A stretch of 54,691 bases of DNA from Crocinitomicaceae bacterium (GTDB lineage Bacteria; Bacteroidota; Bacteroidia; Flavobacteriales_D; Sanyastnellaceae), in the NCBI GenBank assembly GCA_002690915.1, contig NZGF01000019.1, forward strand, positions 1 through 54,691. Reading direction: 5' to 3'. Under the pieces are notes generated by a model, which worked only from the letters and a program-made list of their open reading frames with translations, had not been told where the DNA came from and did no database searches. Below are positions 6,614 to 15,815 of the stretch, piece after piece. Numbering within the stretch: the stretch's first letter is position 1; each line of letters begins with the position of its first letter. Position numbers and translations under genes: made by a program.

Positions 6614-9421
6614 ATGAGAAAGTTTCTCCTCTGTTTTGCTTTGACCGCAGCCTATTCCCTGGCAACCGCTCAATCGTTTTCTAATGCATCCTCAGTTCTT
6701 CCTGGTGATTACAATAGTGGTAATTGCGTAGGGTTTACGGACATGGATAATGACGGCCTAGACGACATTGTGGTTTTGGACCAATCAAAAACCGTCAAAA
6801 TCCTATATCAGGACCCATCAGGTGGTTTTACCGAAGTGGATTATGGCATCTCATCTAACAGCAACCAGTGGGGAATGACCATCGGTGATTATGATAACGA
6901 TGGCCACAAAGACGTCTTTTCCGGCGGCGCCTACGATGGTGTGCACGTGAAGCACATCGACGCCGTGGGTGCATGGAGCGACATGGACTTGGCGGATGGC
7001 TCAATGTTCATGCAGGCGTGCAATTTTGCTGACATTGATAACGATGGACAGCTAGACGCCTTCGGCTGCCATGACGATGCGCTCTCGCGAACTTGGAAGG
7101 GCAACGGGAGCGACTTGGACATCGATGCGACGTTGATCGACTTAACGAATTATGATTTTTCAGATTACCCAACTACAGACCATAGTGGAAACTACGGAAC
7201 GGTATTCAGTGATTTTGACCAAGACGGCGATGTGGATTTAACCATAGCCAAGTGCCGCCAGTTTGTAAACGATCCATTTGACCCGCGTCGTGTGAATCAA
7301 ATTTGGTTGAATAACGGGGATGGCACCTTTTCCGAGGTCGCAGAGGAACGAGGCTTGGTGCTCAACGAACAGAGCTGGACCGTAGACTATGCAGATTATG
7401 ACAACGATGGAGATTTCGATTGTTTCTTGACGAATCACTCTACTACCATGACCTTGTTGGCGAACGACGGCAACGGTTACTTCAGCGACGTCACGGTTGA
7501 AGCAGGCCTAGACTTTAGCGGATTCGCTCTTCAAGCAAAGATGGCTGACTTTGATAATGACGGTTTCGTTGATGTTCTCGTATCGGGTGGAATCCACCGG
7601 TATTACCGCAACAACGGCGATGGAACGTTTACAGAAGACACTCCATTCTCGACTGGAGACACGATGCATAGCTTTGCCGTTGGTGACGTCAATCGCGATG
7701 GGACTGTTGATGTTTATGCGAGCTATGGCAATGGCTACAATTCACCTGACAATGGCAACGATGACATCTTATGGCTGAACACGGGTAACGATAACCACTG
7801 GATTGCATTTGATTTGGAAGGTATTGTCTCGAACAAGGATGCTGTTGGTACGACGGTGGTACTGACCGGTGATTTTGGAACCATGATTCGCGAAGTTCGT
7901 GCCGGTGAGAGCTATGGCATCACGAATACGTTCGCTTGTATGTTTGGCTTAGGGATGAACGAAACCATTGCGACCGCGACCATTAAGTGGCCGAGCGGTA
8001 TGGAAACTACCATCGAAAACCCTGCCATTGATCAGTACCATAACCTCTTAGAAGCTCCTTGTATGACAGCGGTAGATTTATCAGTTCCATCGGAATTGGT
8101 ACTCTGTCCGGGCGAAACGCTTGAGTTGTCGGTGAACGGTAGCTTCGAAACGTACGATTGGTCAACTGGCGCTTCGACCCCCTCTATCGAAGTGGGAGAA
8201 GCAGGCCTTTATAGTGTTGTTGTCTACGATGCTGAAGGATGTGCTGCTGTTTCAGAATCCATCGCTGTCGAAGTAATAACTGCACAAGCACCTGAAGTGC
8301 AAGTGATTGGCGAGCTCACATTTTGCGCAGGCAATTCGGTAGAATTCATTGGTCCGAACGGTGCCGAATGGACTTGGTCCAATGGTGAAACCACCCAGAG
8401 CATAATGGTGACAGAATCCGGAGCTTATTCGCTCATCTTGATGGACGAATGTGGCAATGACAATCCGTCAGAGGAGTTTGTTGTTGAAGTGCTGGATTCG
8501 CCGGACATCCCAACCATTACTGTGCCTGATGTGGTCAACGTCGATGAGCTGTTCACTATAACATCGTCTTCCGCAACGACCCGTTGGTACGACGACGAAA
8601 TGGCAGTCAATCCACTCTTTATTGGAGACGCCTACGAAACGACCATTTCTGAAACAACAACCTTGTGGGTGGAAGACATTAATGATTCTGGCTTAGAGGA
8701 GGGCAATGGCGGCCGCATGGGAATGGGCGATGGCCAATACCATGATAACAGCGTGCGCTGGTTGCTGTTTGACGCGTACCAAGATTTGGTCATCCACACA
8801 GTGGATGTTTATGCAGATGGCGGCGGCGAGCGAGAAATTGGTGTGATTGATTCGGATGGCAACGTACTTGCATCAGGAGTTTTCGATTTGGCCGACGGAA
8901 TGAATACGCTGACCTTGGATTTTGAAGTGCCGGAAGGAACGAATTACGGATTGCGTTCATTCTCTGACGATCCGCAACTGTGGCGCGATGGAACAGGGAC
9001 TGATATGGCGTACCCCTACGAGTTGGGCGCCTTAGGCTCTATCACACAGAGCACAGCGGGTGGCGATAACGCATACAATTACTACTACTTCTTCTACAAT
9101 TGGGTTGTGCAGACACCGTTCGATGGCTGTCCATCTGATCGCATACCCGTTACGATCACTGTGGTCGGGATGGAAGAAGTCTCTAGCGCTTTCCAATCCG
9201 TATATCCCAATCCCACAACAGGTTTGATTCAACTCACTGCGACGGAGACCTTTGCCGCAGCGGAGTGGAGCTTGCTCAATGGGCTAGGACAACAGGTCGC
9301 AGCGGGTCAACTTAATGGCGCGGTGAATACGATCGATTTCACTAACCAAGCTGTGGGTCAGTATATGCTTCAATTACGGAACGAGTCTGACATGCAAACG
9401 GTTAAACTCATTATTGAGTAA
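6614..9421 (+). CDS. Secreted VCBS/FG-GAP repeat protein with ASPIC/UnbV domain and T9SS sorting domain
   Basis: A 935-residue exported protein. After a signal peptide (RKFLLCFALTAAYSLATAQ) come several VCBS/FG-GAP repeats with calcium-binding D-N-D-G loops (DMDNDGLDD, DYDNDGHKD, DQDGDVD), to about residue 390. Then an ASPIC/UnbV domain (about 395-480, ending in IKWPSGMETTIEN), two Ig-like modules (about 485-640), a jelly-roll-like stretch, and a C-terminal sorting domain (about 860-935) with SVYPNPTTGLIQL and VGQYMLQL. This makes it a T9SS cargo released to or anchored on the cell surface; ligand unknown. A TTG two codons upstream is also possible, but the ATG fits the signal peptide better. 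It is monocistronic, ended by a strong hairpin. Confidence 0.88.
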   Translation: MRKFLLCFALTAAYSLATAQSFSNASSVLPGDYNSGNCVGFTDMDNDGLDDIVVLDQSKTVKILYQDPSGGFTEVDYGISSNSNQWGMTIGDYDNDGHKDVFSGGAYDGVHVKHIDAVGAWSDMDLADGSMFMQACNFADIDNDGQLDAFGCHDDALSRTWKGNGSDLDIDATLIDLTNYDFSDYPTTDHSGNYGTVFSDFDQDGDVDLTIAKCRQFVNDPFDPRRVNQIWLNNGDGTFSEVAEERGLVLNEQSWTVDYADYDNDGDFDCFLTNHSTTMTLLANDGNGYFSDVTVEAGLDFSGFALQAKMADFDNDGFVDVLVSGGIHRYYRNNGDGTFTEDTPFSTGDTMHSFAVGDVNRDGTVDVYASYGNGYNSPDNGNDDILWLNTGNDNHWIAFDLEGIVSNKDAVGTTVVLTGDFGTMIREVRAGESYGITNTFACMFGLGMNETIATATIKWPSGMETTIENPAIDQYHNLLEAPCMTAVDLSVPSELVLCPGETLELSVNGSFETYDWSTGASTPSIEVGEAGLYSVVVYDAEGCAAVSESIAVEVITAQAPEVQVIGELTFCAGNSVEFIGPNGAEWTWSNGETTQSIMVTESGAYSLILMDECGNDNPSEEFVVEVLDSPDIPTITVPDVVNVDELFTITSSSATTRWYDDEMAVNPLFIGDAYETTISETTTLWVEDINDSGLEEGNGGRMGMGDGQYHDNSVRWLLFDAYQDLVIHTVDVYADGGGEREIGVIDSDGNVLASGVFDLADGMNTLTLDFEVPEGTNYGLRSFSDDPQLWRDGTGTDMAYPYELGALGSITQSTAGGDNAYNYYYFFYNWVVQTPFDGCPSDRIPVTITVVGMEEVSSAFQSVYPNPTTGLIQLTATETFAAAEWSLLNGLGQQVAAGQLNGAVNTIDFTNQAVGQYMLQLRNESDMQTVKLIIE

Positions 9422-9440
9422 GAACTACAGGCCTTCAATA

Positions 9441-9480
9441 AAAAAAGACGGTGACTTTTAGTCACCGTTTTTTTTATTTT
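9441..9480. terminator. Bidirectional intrinsic terminator
   Basis: A 9-base-pair perfect stem (ACGGTGACT at 9448-9456 with AGTCACCGT at 9460-9468) and a 3-base TTT loop. It is flanked by an A-run on the left and a T-run on the right, so it can act on both strands. It serves the VCBS gene and the convergent IMPACT-family gene, whose stop codon begins inside the T-tract. Confidence 0.93.
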
Positions 9481-10081
9481 AGGGCTTGACATTGCAACCA
9501 TACAGGTCGACCAAAGATCGGTAGAGTGCTTGGTGCTGAGACGCACGGATGCTCAAGCGAACTGAACATGAATCAGTGAATGATTGTTCGACCACCCGCG
9601 CGCAGTGCCTTTCACTGATCGACATGACCGCACCGATCAGCTCGTATGAGCAGAGCACGGTCAGGGATTCTTCAATGAAGCATTGGACAACTTCAGTGTT
9701 TTCGATGGCCATGAGTGTGGCCGATTTGTATGCATCGATTAAGCCGCCTACACCAAGCTTGGTTCCACCGAAATACCGTACGACTACCCCGAGGCAATTC
9801 GTTACCTCTTTCGATTTGAGTGCCCCAAGAATTGGAGGCCCTGCGCTGTTAGCCGGCTCACCATCGTCAGAGGTGCGCCATTCATCGTTGCTCAAGCCTA
9901 GCCGATAAGCATATGCGTGGTGTCTTGCGTCGTGGTGCTTCTTTCGTAAGGCTTGGAGGTGTGCTTTCACATCTTCGACCTGTGCAATGGGGAAGACATA
10001 ACCGTAGTGTTTCGAACCTTTCACCTTATACATGGCGTTAGCAGGTGCCTGGATCGTGTTGAAAACATCGTTATCACTCAT
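9479..10081 (-). CDS. IMPACT/YigZ family protein (UPF0029)
   Basis: A 200-residue cytoplasmic protein of the YigZ/IMPACT family, with the conserved block ARHHAYAYRLG, SDDGEPANSAGPPIL and VVRYFGGTKLGVGGLI in the N-terminal domain and a smaller C-terminal ferredoxin-like domain. The family is linked to translation or ribosome-related control, but the bacterial biochemical role is not settled. The start ATG overlaps the stop of the sugar-dehydratase gene by one base (TGATG), implying translational coupling. An upstream TTG would add one residue and is less likely. Confidence 0.9.
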   Translation of the reverse strand: MSDNDVFNTIQAPANAMYKVKGSKHYGYVFPIAQVEDVKAHLQALRKKHHDARHHAYAYRLGLSNDEWRTSDDGEPANSAGPPILGALKSKEVTNCLGVVVRYFGGTKLGVGGLIDAYKSATLMAIENTEVVQCFIEESLTVLCSYELIGAVMSISERHCARVVEQSFTDSCSVRLSIRASQHQALYRSLVDLYGCNVKP

Positions 10082-11925
10082 CAAGCCTTGTATTCCGGAA
10101 TGAGGCGAATGAGCAATTCGCGAGTAGCCCGGTGGTTACCCTGATCACTGGCAAGTGATGCAATTGCAGCCATGCCAGCAGTTGTAAGTGTTCCTGGTGT
10201 CTCAGCGCGCATGATCTTTTCATGGTGCGTGGGCAGAAGCTGTTCCTGCAGAGAAAGCAGTTCCTCATGCATTTTCTCACCCGGTCGGAGCCCGGTGATA
10301 ACCACCTCAATGTCGCGCCCCATCTCCATCCCTGCCAAGGCAATCATCTTATTTGCGAGGTCGAGGATTCGAACTGACTCGCCCATATCAAACACGAAGA
10401 CATTGTTCTTTTCCCCAAGAGCGGATGCTTCGAGTACCAAGGATACCGCTTCTGGAATGGTCATGAAGTAACGTGTCACCTCGGCATCGGTGACCGTTAT
10501 GGGACCACCGCGCTCGATTTGTTGTTTAAACAATGGAATGACAGAGCCGTTGCTTCCGAGGACATTTCCAAAGCGCGTGATGACACAATGAATATCGGAT
10601 TTCGAGCCTTCATACAAAACGAGCAATTCGGCCAATCGCTTGGTGCATCCCATCACACTCGTAGGGTTTACGGCTTTGTCGGTAGAAATCATGACAAAGC
10701 GATCACATCCCGACTCGATGGCTGCAGAAAGTGTACGTTGGGTCCCCAGTACGTTTGTTTCGAAGGCTTGCCACGGTTGTCGTTCCATCAACGGAACGTG
10801 CTTGTAGGCCGCGGCGTGGAAAACGATGTCGGGTTGGAAGGCTAACAGGGTTTCTGTGAGTTGATTGCCATCTCGGATGTCTCCGACTTGCAACTCGACG
10901 GCATCCTCGCTACTTGTCCGGTTTAGTTCGACGTGCAAATTGTGCAAAGGTGTTTCGGCTTGATCGATGGCAAGCACGGCAGCGGGATGATGGATGAGCA
11001 CCTGGCGTACGATTTCCGATCCTATGGATCCGGCGGCACCGGTGATACAAATACGTTTGCCGACGATGCTATTTTGTGCAGCTTCAACGGATAAGGCGAT
11101 GGGTGGCCTCCCCAAGAGGTCTTCGATGTTCAACTCGCGGATTTGACCTACTGAGAGTTCGCCATTGATCCATCTGTCTACAGGGGGTACGTCTAGGGGT
11201 CGCACCCCGTGCTTGAGTGCGAGGTCTACCATACTTCTTCTCCTCTCGCTACCCAGGTTTTGTATGCTCATGATGACCCGGTCGACACTACCCCGCATAA
11301 ATAAGCGCTCAGCCTCATCGGCACTGAAGATGTCCACACCCTCCAGTTTCTTTCCCACCTTCGTGCTGTCATCGTCAATGAAGGCGACTACCCGCATGCT
11401 TGACTCCCCGAGCTCACGGTCAATGGTATGCTTAGCGATAAGTCCAGCTTCACCGGCACCAAAAATTGCCACCAGCGTTTGCGTTCCCGGCACCCTTCGG
11501 TTGTATACATAGAGCCACTTCACGAACCAGCGTCCGGAGATCATGGCCCCAGAGACGATTAGCCATTCGATACCGATAATGGAAAATGGAATTAGATACG
11601 TGCCTTCACCAAACGCTGCCGATGTAAAATTGGCTACTGAAAAACAAAGGCTTCCTGTCAGATTAGATAAGAGCAAGCGTCGAGCATCGGCGAGACCGGT
11701 GTGTCGGATGATTCCGGCATAGGTGCGAAACGCCAACGTACAACCCAAGCGAATCACCAAAAAAATGGGCAAGAAAGCCTTCCATACCATCCATTCGTGT
11801 GCGGGGATTACAAATTCAAACCGCAGCAGGGCCGAGGTATAGAGCGCAAAGATCGCGAGGCCTAGGTCGATGCCCGTAACAATCCATCGCGGCGCATGGG
11901 ATTGGGGGAGCATTCGTTTTAGCAT
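10081..11925 (-). CDS. Membrane-bound UDP-sugar 4,6-dehydratase/epimerase (FlaA1/WbpM/CapD type)
   Basis: A polysaccharide-biosynthesis enzyme of 614 residues. The N-terminal third has about four membrane spans (from VTGIDLGLAIFALY onward). It is followed by a first nucleotide-binding fold (VAIFGAGEAG) and an extended short-chain dehydrogenase domain with GAAGSIGSEIVRQ and STDKAVNPTSVMGCTKR. The methionine in the S-M-K motif stands where most SDR enzymes have tyrosine, a known feature of the WbpM/FlaA1 class that makes 4-keto-6-deoxy-GlcNAc-type precursors for surface glycans. Substrate is inferred from the family. No glycosyltransferase genes lie beside it, so it is not part of a visible O-antigen cluster. 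Confidence 0.9.
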   Translation of the reverse strand: MLKRMLPQSHAPRWIVTGIDLGLAIFALYTSALLRFEFVIPAHEWMVWKAFLPIFLVIRLGCTLAFRTYAGIIRHTGLADARRLLLSNLTGSLCFSVANFTSAAFGEGTYLIPFSIIGIEWLIVSGAMISGRWFVKWLYVYNRRVPGTQTLVAIFGAGEAGLIAKHTIDRELGESSMRVVAFIDDDSTKVGKKLEGVDIFSADEAERLFMRGSVDRVIMSIQNLGSERRRSMVDLALKHGVRPLDVPPVDRWINGELSVGQIRELNIEDLLGRPPIALSVEAAQNSIVGKRICITGAAGSIGSEIVRQVLIHHPAAVLAIDQAETPLHNLHVELNRTSSEDAVELQVGDIRDGNQLTETLLAFQPDIVFHAAAYKHVPLMERQPWQAFETNVLGTQRTLSAAIESGCDRFVMISTDKAVNPTSVMGCTKRLAELLVLYEGSKSDIHCVITRFGNVLGSNGSVIPLFKQQIERGGPITVTDAEVTRYFMTIPEAVSLVLEASALGEKNNVFVFDMGESVRILDLANKMIALAGMEMGRDIEVVITGLRPGEKMHEELLSLQEQLLPTHHEKIMRAETPGTLTTAGMAAIASLASDQGNHRATRELLIRLIPEYKA

Positions 11926-11936
11926 GCCTTCATGGT

Positions 11937-12680
11937 TTAACCTTCAAAACAAAGGGACAGGATGAATGACCTTGTTTTGAGGGACTGCAGGGGTGCCGAA
12001 TACCGGCTGTCATCTTGGATCAATATGCTGCGGTTGCCCAATTCAAATTTACCTTCAATGCTGAATTTAAAAAATGGGAGAAAAATATCGACACCAGCGC
12101 CGAGGTCGACTGAACTATTTCCCGATTCTAATCGCAGGATGAAGTCGCTGGCGAGCTGTTGGTTCGTTTCTTCTTGCGATTGCATGTCTTTGCTGAATTT
12201 CCCTCCAACGATTGCGTATGCGGCAAAGTTGCCTATGCGGTCGGTTCTCAATTTGAGGAGCAAAGGGAAATTCAAATAAACGGACTCCGTGCGGCGGACT
12301 TTCAGGTCTGATTCTCCATCTTTTCCAAATCGATATTCCAATGAACGGTCCTGAAAGGAAAGGCCGGGCACGAAACGCACGTGGAAATTCTTAGTTGCAT
12401 CCCACGACGCGACCAAACCCAGATCAAATCCGGCTTGGGGCTGGTTAATAATCGACTGGAGACTATCCCCGCCGGTTAAGTCAGGCGATAATTCGAGGAT
12501 AAAATCTGATCGATTGCCTGATAAAGCAAAACCGAAATGGTATTTTTTGGAGTCAAACGCGGCGAGGTTTTTTCGCCCTTGCTGAGCGGTAATTGTACCA
12601 ATTGAGGAAAGCAATACAATTCCAAAGACGAGGAATTGTTTGCCAGATGATGTTTTATTCAAGAGGACTGAAAGGCTCAT
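11937..12680 (-). CDS. porT: PorT-like T9SS outer-membrane beta-barrel protein
   Basis: A 247-residue exported protein: a signal peptide (FLVFGIVLLSSIGTITAQQ) then a beta-barrel. The pattern KKYHFGFALSGNRSDF, then FHVRFVPGLSFQDRSLEY, LNFPLLLKLRT, and near the C-terminus VDLGAGVDIFLPFFKFSIEGKFELG, ending in an aromatic-poor beta strand (SFILSLCFEG), is that of PorT, a barrel needed for type IX secretion in gliding and pathogenic Bacteroidota. Secreted cargo with T9SS sorting domains is present in this window, which fits. A related OMP_b-brl_2 barrel of other function is the alternative. It is followed after 11 bases by the sugar dehydratase gene, so the two may be co-transcribed. Confidence 0.75.
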   Translation of the reverse strand: MSLSVLLNKTSSGKQFLVFGIVLLSSIGTITAQQGRKNLAAFDSKKYHFGFALSGNRSDFILELSPDLTGGDSLQSIINQPQAGFDLGLVASWDATKNFHVRFVPGLSFQDRSLEYRFGKDGESDLKVRRTESVYLNFPLLLKLRTDRIGNFAAYAIVGGKFSKDMQSQEETNQQLASDFILRLESGNSSVDLGAGVDIFLPFFKFSIEGKFELGNRSILIQDDSRYSAPLQSLKTRSFILSLCFEG

Positions 12681-12730
12681 AGCGCGTGAATGCTTCGTAA
12701 ATCTACAAACGGATTGTCAGCTCTTGTATT

Positions 12731-13279
12731 TCATCGTTCAGGTCCGTCCCATATCCGCGGCATGATTGCAGCGAAGACGGCGGAGAAGACAACTCCGACG
12801 AAAATCCATATCAGGAGCACTGTCCCTAGGAAAAACAGGGGAGAGAAGAACACTTCGATGTTGGCTGCTTGTTGAGCGTAAATAACATCGATTGATTGCG
12901 GGTCAAGTGCCACATTGGTGTTTTGGAGTTCAGCAAGTTCGGTGGGATCATTTACGAACTCCTTGAGTAGATTCAATTGTTCTTCCTTGCGTTGGTTGAG
13001 CGTCTCGGGTACCATTCCGTAATACCAGATTCCCATGGAGCCGGTTAGCAAAACACCGTACAAAACAGTTGTCTTCGCGACGCTTTTCCATCGTTCAATG
13101 AACACGGTCTTATTCCGATGCGCTAAGGCAACAAGGGCTGCAAGCCCTGTGATACAAGCTAAATTCCAAAAGATTCCAGCTTGATTGGATTGTTCCCACG
13201 TCCACGTGCCCAAACCATACAATTTGATGGCAAACCAGGCAACGATGCCTGTCCCGAAGAGCAAGCGGATTTTAGCCAT
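12731..13279 (-). CDS. Small four-span membrane protein (DUF4199-like)
   Basis: A 182-residue integral membrane protein with four predicted spans, near residues 5-25, 36-55, 68-86 and 143-168. A charged helical loop of about 55 residues lies between spans three and four. The layout resembles DUF4199 proteins of Bacteroidota, whose function is unknown. The start overlaps the rho stop by 8 bases, so it is probably translated from the rho transcript. No catalytic motif was seen. Confidence 0.6.
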   Translation of the reverse strand: MAKIRLLFGTGIVAWFAIKLYGLGTWTWEQSNQAGIFWNLACITGLAALVALAHRNKTVFIERWKSVAKTTVLYGVLLTGSMGIWYYGMVPETLNQRKEEQLNLLKEFVNDPTELAELQNTNVALDPQSIDVIYAQQAANIEVFFSPLFFLGTVLLIWIFVGVVFSAVFAAIMPRIWDGPER

Positions 13280-15083
13280 TCATAGAGGATAGGAACTCCT
13301 CGTTGCTTCGGGTTTGTTCCATTCGTTCCTTCATGAATTCCATCGCTTCGATTGGGTTCATATCCGCGAGGTGCTTGCGCAAAATCCAAATGCGTTGCAG
13401 TGTCTCTTTATCCAGCAACAAATCCTCGCGACGGGTGCCGGAGGTTAGGATATCAATCGCTGGGTAAATGCGTCGGTTGGAAATGCGTCGATCCAACTGC
13501 AACTCCATATTACCGGTGCCTTTGAATTCTTCAAAGATGACCTCGTCCATTTTTGATCCGGTTTCCGTGAGCGCTGTGGCGATGATGGAAAGCGAACCTC
13601 CGTTTTCGATGTTTCGGGCTGCGCCGAAAAAACGCTTGGGCTTCTGGAGGGCATTCGCTTCAACTCCACCGCTCAAGATTTTACCCGAGCTTGGTGAGAC
13701 GGTATTGTAGGCTCGTGCCAATCGGGTGATGGAATCCAATAAGATGCATACATCGTGTCCACATTCCACCATGCGTTTTGACTTTTCCAAGACGAGGTTG
13801 GCAATGCGTACGTGCCGGTCTGCAGGTTCGTCAAATGTTGAGGCGATGACCTCGGCATTCACGCTGCGCTTCATATCCGTTACTTCTTCGGGACGTTCAT
13901 CTATGAGCAAAATCAGGAGGTACACCTCGGGGTGGTTCAAGGCAATGGCGTTGGCCACGTCTTTAAGCAAGGTGGTCTTACCTGTCTTTGGTTGCGAAAC
14001 CAACATGCCACGCTGACCCTTTCCTACGGGAGCAAAAAGGTCCATAAGGCGGGTGCTGATGTTGCCTCCACGCGTACTCAAATTGAAACGCTCTTGAGGG
14101 AACAATGGCGTCAAGAACTTGAATGGAATGCGATCCCTTACCCATTCAGGTGATCGGCCATTGATGCTCATGACATCAATCAGCGGATAGAATTTTTCAC
14201 CGATGCGCGGTGGTCTAACCTTGGCAATGACTGTATCGCCAGTTTGAAGCGAAAATTGCTTGATCTGTCGAGAGGTCACGTAAACGTCATCCGGCGAATT
14301 AAGGTAATTGTAGTCTGCGGAACGAAGGAATCCGTAGCCTTCTTGTTGAATCTCAAGGACGCCTTCGGCGGTGATGATGCCATCGAAGTTGAAGCCGTGT
14401 TCGTCTGGCTCGCTCAAAAACTTATCTCGGTTGTTGCGTCGGTCGTTTCGTCGATCGTTTCGTCGATCGTTGTTGCGATCGCTATTGCGGTCGTTGTTGC
14501 GGTCGTTGTTGCGGTCGCTGTTGCGGTCGTTGTTGCGGTCGTTGTTGCGGTCGTTGTTTCGGTCGTTGTTTCGTCGATCGTTGTTTCGTCGATCGTTGTT
14601 ACGGTCGTTTCGTCGATCGCTGTTGCGCTCATTGCGACGGTCATTATCGCGATCGTTACGTCGATTACTGCTTTTATCCTCAGTTGAGACGTCTTTACCA
14701 TCCTCTGATTTCGGTGCTTCGGACGATTCTTCAGCCGCTTTGCCTCTTGCGCGTCGTTCTCGAATGGCGTCACCAGGTTTGCGTTCTTTCTTTTCTTCGG
14801 ATGCGCCGGAAGGTTCGTCGGACTTCTTGGCTCGTGTCTTATCCTTTGATGCAGAATCAGACTTGTTGGTCTTGGTATTGCGGGTTCGCTTTCCTGCATC
14901 TTCGACTTTCTTCGTCTTGGCAGGAGCTTTTTTTGCAGCAGTAGGCTGCAGCGCTTGTTCGTCAAGAATACTGTAAACCAGGTCTTGCTTTTTCAACTTC
15001 TCTGCACGGGCTATGCCCAGTTTTTTCGCAATTTCCTTCAATTCAGGAACTTTTTTTGCGTTCAATTCAATGATGTCGTACAT
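13272..15083 (-). CDS. rho: Transcription termination factor Rho with a long Asn/Asp/Arg-repeat insert
   Basis: An RNA-dependent ATPase/translocase that ends transcription. The 603-residue protein has a Rho N-terminal helical domain (1-45), a charged Lys/Ser/Glu-rich linker (46-139), an 80-residue repeat of RNND/RRND-type units (about 140-220), the RNA-binding cold-shock-like domain (about 235-310) and the ATPase core with P-loop QPKTGKTT (about 364-371) and [16 protein letters not shown]. coli Rho is 419 residues; nearly all extra length is the disordered insert. Such inserts are known in Bacteroidota Rho, and in Bacteroides thetaiotaomicron the disordered region is reported to drive condensate formation. 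A terminator sits upstream (15174-15201), so rho has its own promoter, though no clear box was found in the leader, which carries a run of GT dinucleotides. Confidence 0.95.
   Translation of the reverse strand: MYDIIELNAKKVPELKEIAKKLGIARAEKLKKQDLVYSILDEQALQPTAAKKAPAKTKKVEDAGKRTRNTKTNKSDSASKDKTRAKKSDEPSGASEEKKERKPGDAIRERRARGKAAEESSEAPKSEDGKDVSTEDKSSNRRNDRDNDRRNERNSDRRNDRNNDRRNNDRRNNDRNNDRNNDRNNDRNSDRNNDRNNDRNSDRNNDRRNDRRNDRRNNRDKFLSEPDEHGFNFDGIITAEGVLEIQQEGYGFLRSADYNYLNSPDDVYVTSRQIKQFSLQTGDTVIAKVRPPRIGEKFYPLIDVMSINGRSPEWVRDRIPFKFLTPLFPQERFNLSTRGGNISTRLMDLFAPVGKGQRGMLVSQPKTGKTTLLKDVANAIALNHPEVYLLILLIDERPEEVTDMKRSVNAEVIASTFDEPADRHVRIANLVLEKSKRMVECGHDVCILLDSITRLARAYNTVSPSSGKILSGGVEANALQKPKRFFGAARNIENGGSLSIIATALTETGSKMDEVIFEEFKGTGNMELQLDRRISNRRIYPAIDILTSGTRREDLLLDKETLQRIWILRKHLADMNPIEAMEFMKERMEQTRSNEEFLSSMNG
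14424..14666 (-). repeat. In-gene tandem repeat encoding (R)NND/RRND units of Rho
   Basis: The DNA is built from imperfect 12-base units (GACCGCAACAAC on the coding strand, reading as Asp-Arg-Asn-Asn) with 9- and 15-base variants. All unit lengths are multiples of three, so the reading frame is kept. It encodes Rho residues about 140-220. Confidence 0.9.
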
Positions 15084-15173
15084 CCAATATGTGTGTGTGT
15101 AATCTTCTTAGGTGTATCTACGCTTTTAGCAGTTCTTGTTTCCAATTTGAAACGAAGACTTAGAAAGTGTTTA

Positions 15174-15201
15174 GGGAAAAATGCTGTACCTCCTGTACAG
15201 C
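15174..15201 (-). terminator. Intrinsic terminator after the phosphoesterase gene
   Basis: On the minus strand GCTGTAC and GTACAGC form a perfect 7-base-pair stem (15183-15189 with 15195-15201) around a 5-base loop, followed by ATTTTTCCC. It separates the phosphoesterase transcript from rho. Confidence 0.75.
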
Positions 15202-15246
15202 CCACTGGCCTGCTCAATGTGTAGACACTACAAGTATACGCAATTA

Positions 15247-15777
15247 TTATTTGTTTGGGCTCCTTCTCGCCCGATCTCCGAGTTCTACAACGCGCATGTC
15301 GTCGATTTTACCTTGGGTAATGGAGAATTTTATCAGGGTTCGCTTCCTGTGAAATCCATGCATCCCTGCAGCCCCTGGGTTTATGTAGAGTCCACCAAAG
15401 CTGGGGTCTTTTTGGACTTTGAGTAGATGGCTGTGTCCGCAAATAAAAACATCAGGACGGTTGGCATCCAGCAGACTGCGAATGCCTTTGGCGTATCGGC
15501 CAGGTCTACCGCCGATGTGGGTCATGCTGAAGCGTAAGCCTTGGATTTCCCAATGCAAGGCATCGTTCGTCTCAGAACGCACTTGATAGTCGTCGATGTT
15601 GCCGAAAACGGTACGCACCTTGGTGTTTAAGTTGCGCATTGCATCCAGAACGGAGAGGTTGCCTACATCACCGGCATGCCAAATTTCGTCACATCCAGCC
15701 AAATAGTGGGCGATGCGGTCGTCCCAATGGCCGTGTGTGTCCGATAACAATCCAATGTGAACGGTGTCCTTCGGCAT
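15247..15777 (-). CDS. YfcE/MJ0936-type metallophosphoesterase
   Basis: A 176-residue calcineurin-like phosphodiesterase with metal-binding motifs in the expected order: GLLSDTHGHWD (DxH), HAGDVG (GD), VFGNIDD (GN), and CGHSHLLKV (GHxH) with an upstream MTHIGG. The YfcE group hydrolyses phosphodiesters in vitro; the natural substrate is unknown. The start at 15777 (MPKDTVHIGLLSDTHG) is preferred to an in-frame upstream start that would add a Cys-rich stretch overlapping the divergent gene's promoter. It is separated from the PorE-like gene by 38 bases. Confidence 0.88.
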   Translation of the reverse strand: MPKDTVHIGLLSDTHGHWDDRIAHYLAGCDEIWHAGDVGNLSVLDAMRNLNTKVRTVFGNIDDYQVRSETNDALHWEIQGLRFSMTHIGGRPGRYAKGIRSLLDANRPDVFICGHSHLLKVQKDPSFGGLYINPGAAGMHGFHRKRTLIKFSITQGKIDDMRVVELGDRARRSPNK

Positions 15778-15803
15778 GATGTTTGGTTTGGTGCAAGGAA
15801 GCC

Positions 15804-15811
15804 TATTTTCG
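15804..15811 (+). promoter_or_regulatory. Putative -7 box directly before the PorE-like gene
   Basis: TATTTTCG, then GAAC, then the ATG at 15816. This supports the ATG over the upstream TTG at 15783 and predicts a leaderless message. Confidence 0.5.
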
Positions 15812-15815
15812 GAAC

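Noticed and set aside
10056..10067. GTGTTGAAAACA, a partial match to the candidate NrtR operator
   Set aside because: It lies inside the coding sequence of the IMPACT-family gene and lacks the flanking CACT and ACACC parts.
14424..14666. Regular repeats that could suggest a CRISPR array
   Set aside because: Units are 12 bases with no spacers, lie in frame inside rho, and encode a low-complexity protein segment.
14244..14976. Long open frames on the plus strand opposite the Rho repeat, rich in Arg/Ser/Leu or Val/Ala
   Set aside because: They are frame shadows of the repetitive rho coding sequence and have no start context or homology pattern. Rho on the minus strand explains the region.
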